Below are positions 63,413-64,000 of a stretch of 64,000 nucleotides of DNA, piece by piece. Both the position numbers and the translations under genes were made by a program. Origin of the DNA: Paludisphaera rhizosphaerae (GTDB taxonomy: Bacteria > Planctomycetota > Planctomycetia > Isosphaerales > Isosphaeraceae); the NCBI RefSeq assembly GCF_011065895.1, contig NZ_JAALCR010000002.1, positions 248,001 through 312,000 on the forward strand, in the 5' to 3' direction. Numbering within the stretch: the first letter of the stretch is position 1; every line of letters starts with the position of its first letter. Under the pieces are notes generated by a model. It was not told the DNA's origin. It saw only the letters and a program-made list of their open reading frames with translations, and did not search any database.

Positions 63413-64000
63413 TCAACTCTCCACTCTCGATGAAAACCCCTTCGACTCCAACTCGGCGATCAACTTCGCCCTGCATTCGCGATCGAGAATCGGGTGCGGG
63501 CTGGGCGGCGGAACCTCGTCGTAGGTTCGGCCGTCGATCTCCCTGCCGGTCCTTCCCTTGCGGACTCCGCCCCACTGTTTGAAGAAGAAACGAACTCCCG
63601 CCGCGGCGCATTGGTCGCGTAGAGATTCAACCCACTCCTTCGCCATTGGTCTCGCGCCATGACCGCTTTCGCCGCCCACGATCATCCAATCGATGCCCGA
63701 CAGGTCGATCTCGCCCAGATCTTCGAGCAAGGGCTCGACCGACAGAAACCGGACGGCGGCGGGTGCGGAACGGAGGTGCTCGATCCGCGGTAAGCCATGA
63801 CGGCGGTTCTCGACGCTCACGCCCCACCAGATGTGTCGGGCCGACGCAAGCTCGTGAAGAGGGCCCGAGAGCATCGCGGCGAGCCGCTCCGACCGCTTCG
63901 TCAGCACCTGGTACGTGTTCCAGTCGGCGGTTCGCATCACCTCGGCGACCTTCAAGACGTATTCGTCGGCGACGTCCTTGTGGAAGAGGTCGCTCATGGA
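63413..64000 (-). CDS. Phage Gp37/Gp68-family (DUF5131) protein, partial
   Basis: The gene enters from the right edge, and only its C-terminal 196 or so codons are visible. The core reads NSMSDLFHKDV-type, then VLTKRSERLAAML, IWWGVSVENRR, SVEPLLEDLGEIDL, DWMIVGGESGHGARPM and FFFKQWGG. These match DUF5131, a family related to radical SAM folds and named after phage Gp37/Gp68. The first Met shown inside the window (63995-63997) is probably not the true start because the family begins further upstream. Function is unknown; it is not by itself a sign of prophage. Confidence 0.85.
   Translation of the reverse strand, partial: SMSDLFHKDVADEYVLKVAEVMRTADWNTYQVLTKRSERLAAMLSGPLHELASARHIWWGVSVENRRHGLPRIEHLRSAPAAVRFLSVEPLLEDLGEIDLSGIDWMIVGGESGHGARPMAKEWVESLRDQCAAAGVRFFFKQWGGVRKGRTGREIDGRTYDEVPPPSPHPILDRECRAKLIAELESKGFSSRVES

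Noticed and set aside
63413-64000. Prophage boundary suggested by a Gp37/Gp68-family name
   Set aside because: The family is common in bacterial chromosomes, and no other phage gene, integrase or att site is visible.

Overview
The window is high-GC bacterial chromosome, and its gene content points strongly to a planctomycete, most like the Isosphaeraceae/Gemmatales lineages. The signs are three DUF1501 (Tat-exported) proteins, two sulfatases, a cytochrome c-WD40 hybrid, membrane-anchored and fusion Ser/Thr kinases, N-terminal LEPR-xLL-like motifs on secreted proteins, an oversized SecA and a KDO transferase. The family assignment is inference. Codon bias produces many long open frames antisense to real genes, and these were discarded. 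No rRNA, tRNA, CRISPR array, transposase, integrase or plasmid/phage origin was recognised; the window reads as core chromosome with lineage-specific secreted and regulatory genes.

Layout. 1-2173 (minus): an ispF-cysS-ruvC run, with ruvC cut by the window edge. 2618-3410 (plus): csrA and rpsU, closed by a very strong terminator. 3420-6886 (minus): a secreted planctomycete protein, then purB and glutamate dehydrogenase in tandem. 7067-11377: a creatininase-like hydrolase, a CusF-SCO1 copper lipoprotein, an ArsR-type regulator with a histone-H1-like tail and an operator-like palindrome, and a CzcC/TolC-like outer-membrane protein; the last three together suggest metal handling. 11682-15415 (plus): DUF1501, a zinc-ribbon membrane protein and a kinase with an N-terminal membrane sensor. 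15432-19201 (minus): a cytochrome c-WD40 protein and a large secreted Ig/PPC-type protein. 19370-23859 (minus): sulfite reductase, cytidine deaminase, DnaJ/CbpA, an HspR-like MerR protein, a small membrane protein, rnpA and yidD. 23976-26337: two tandem paralogous LolA-like secreted proteins. 26624-32103 (plus): two related surface proteins, a MarC-type membrane protein and an OprO/P-type porin.

32113-39306 holds a divergent DUF1501 pair, an intergenic region with a nested palindrome, a GH71/99-like secreted protein with a CBM9-like tail, and an iduronate-2-sulfatase-type enzyme. 39663-45388 (plus): secA with a repeat-bearing expansion, waaA and a DUF3467 protein. 45732-50369: a 1,545-residue subtilisin-like secreted protease. 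50459-54743 (minus): L-fucose isomerase, a degenerate M24-fold protein and an esterase. 54812-57536 (plus): an ATC-hydrolase-family protein, a peroxiredoxin fused to a Ser/Thr kinase, and a HAD phosphatase. 57502-61815 (minus): a nucleoside salvage operon upp-deoA-nupC-pnp. 61988-64000 (minus): an arylsulfatase and a partial Gp37/Gp68-family (DUF5131) protein.

The most interesting single object is the peroxiredoxin-kinase fusion at 55420-56808, which has both redox cysteines and a nearly complete kinase core, preceded by an extended -10 promoter. Next are the five-fold W-A motif repeats in the SecA expansion, the ArsR protein with a basic low-complexity tail and its candidate operator, and the 29-bp-arm nested palindrome at 35507-35598.
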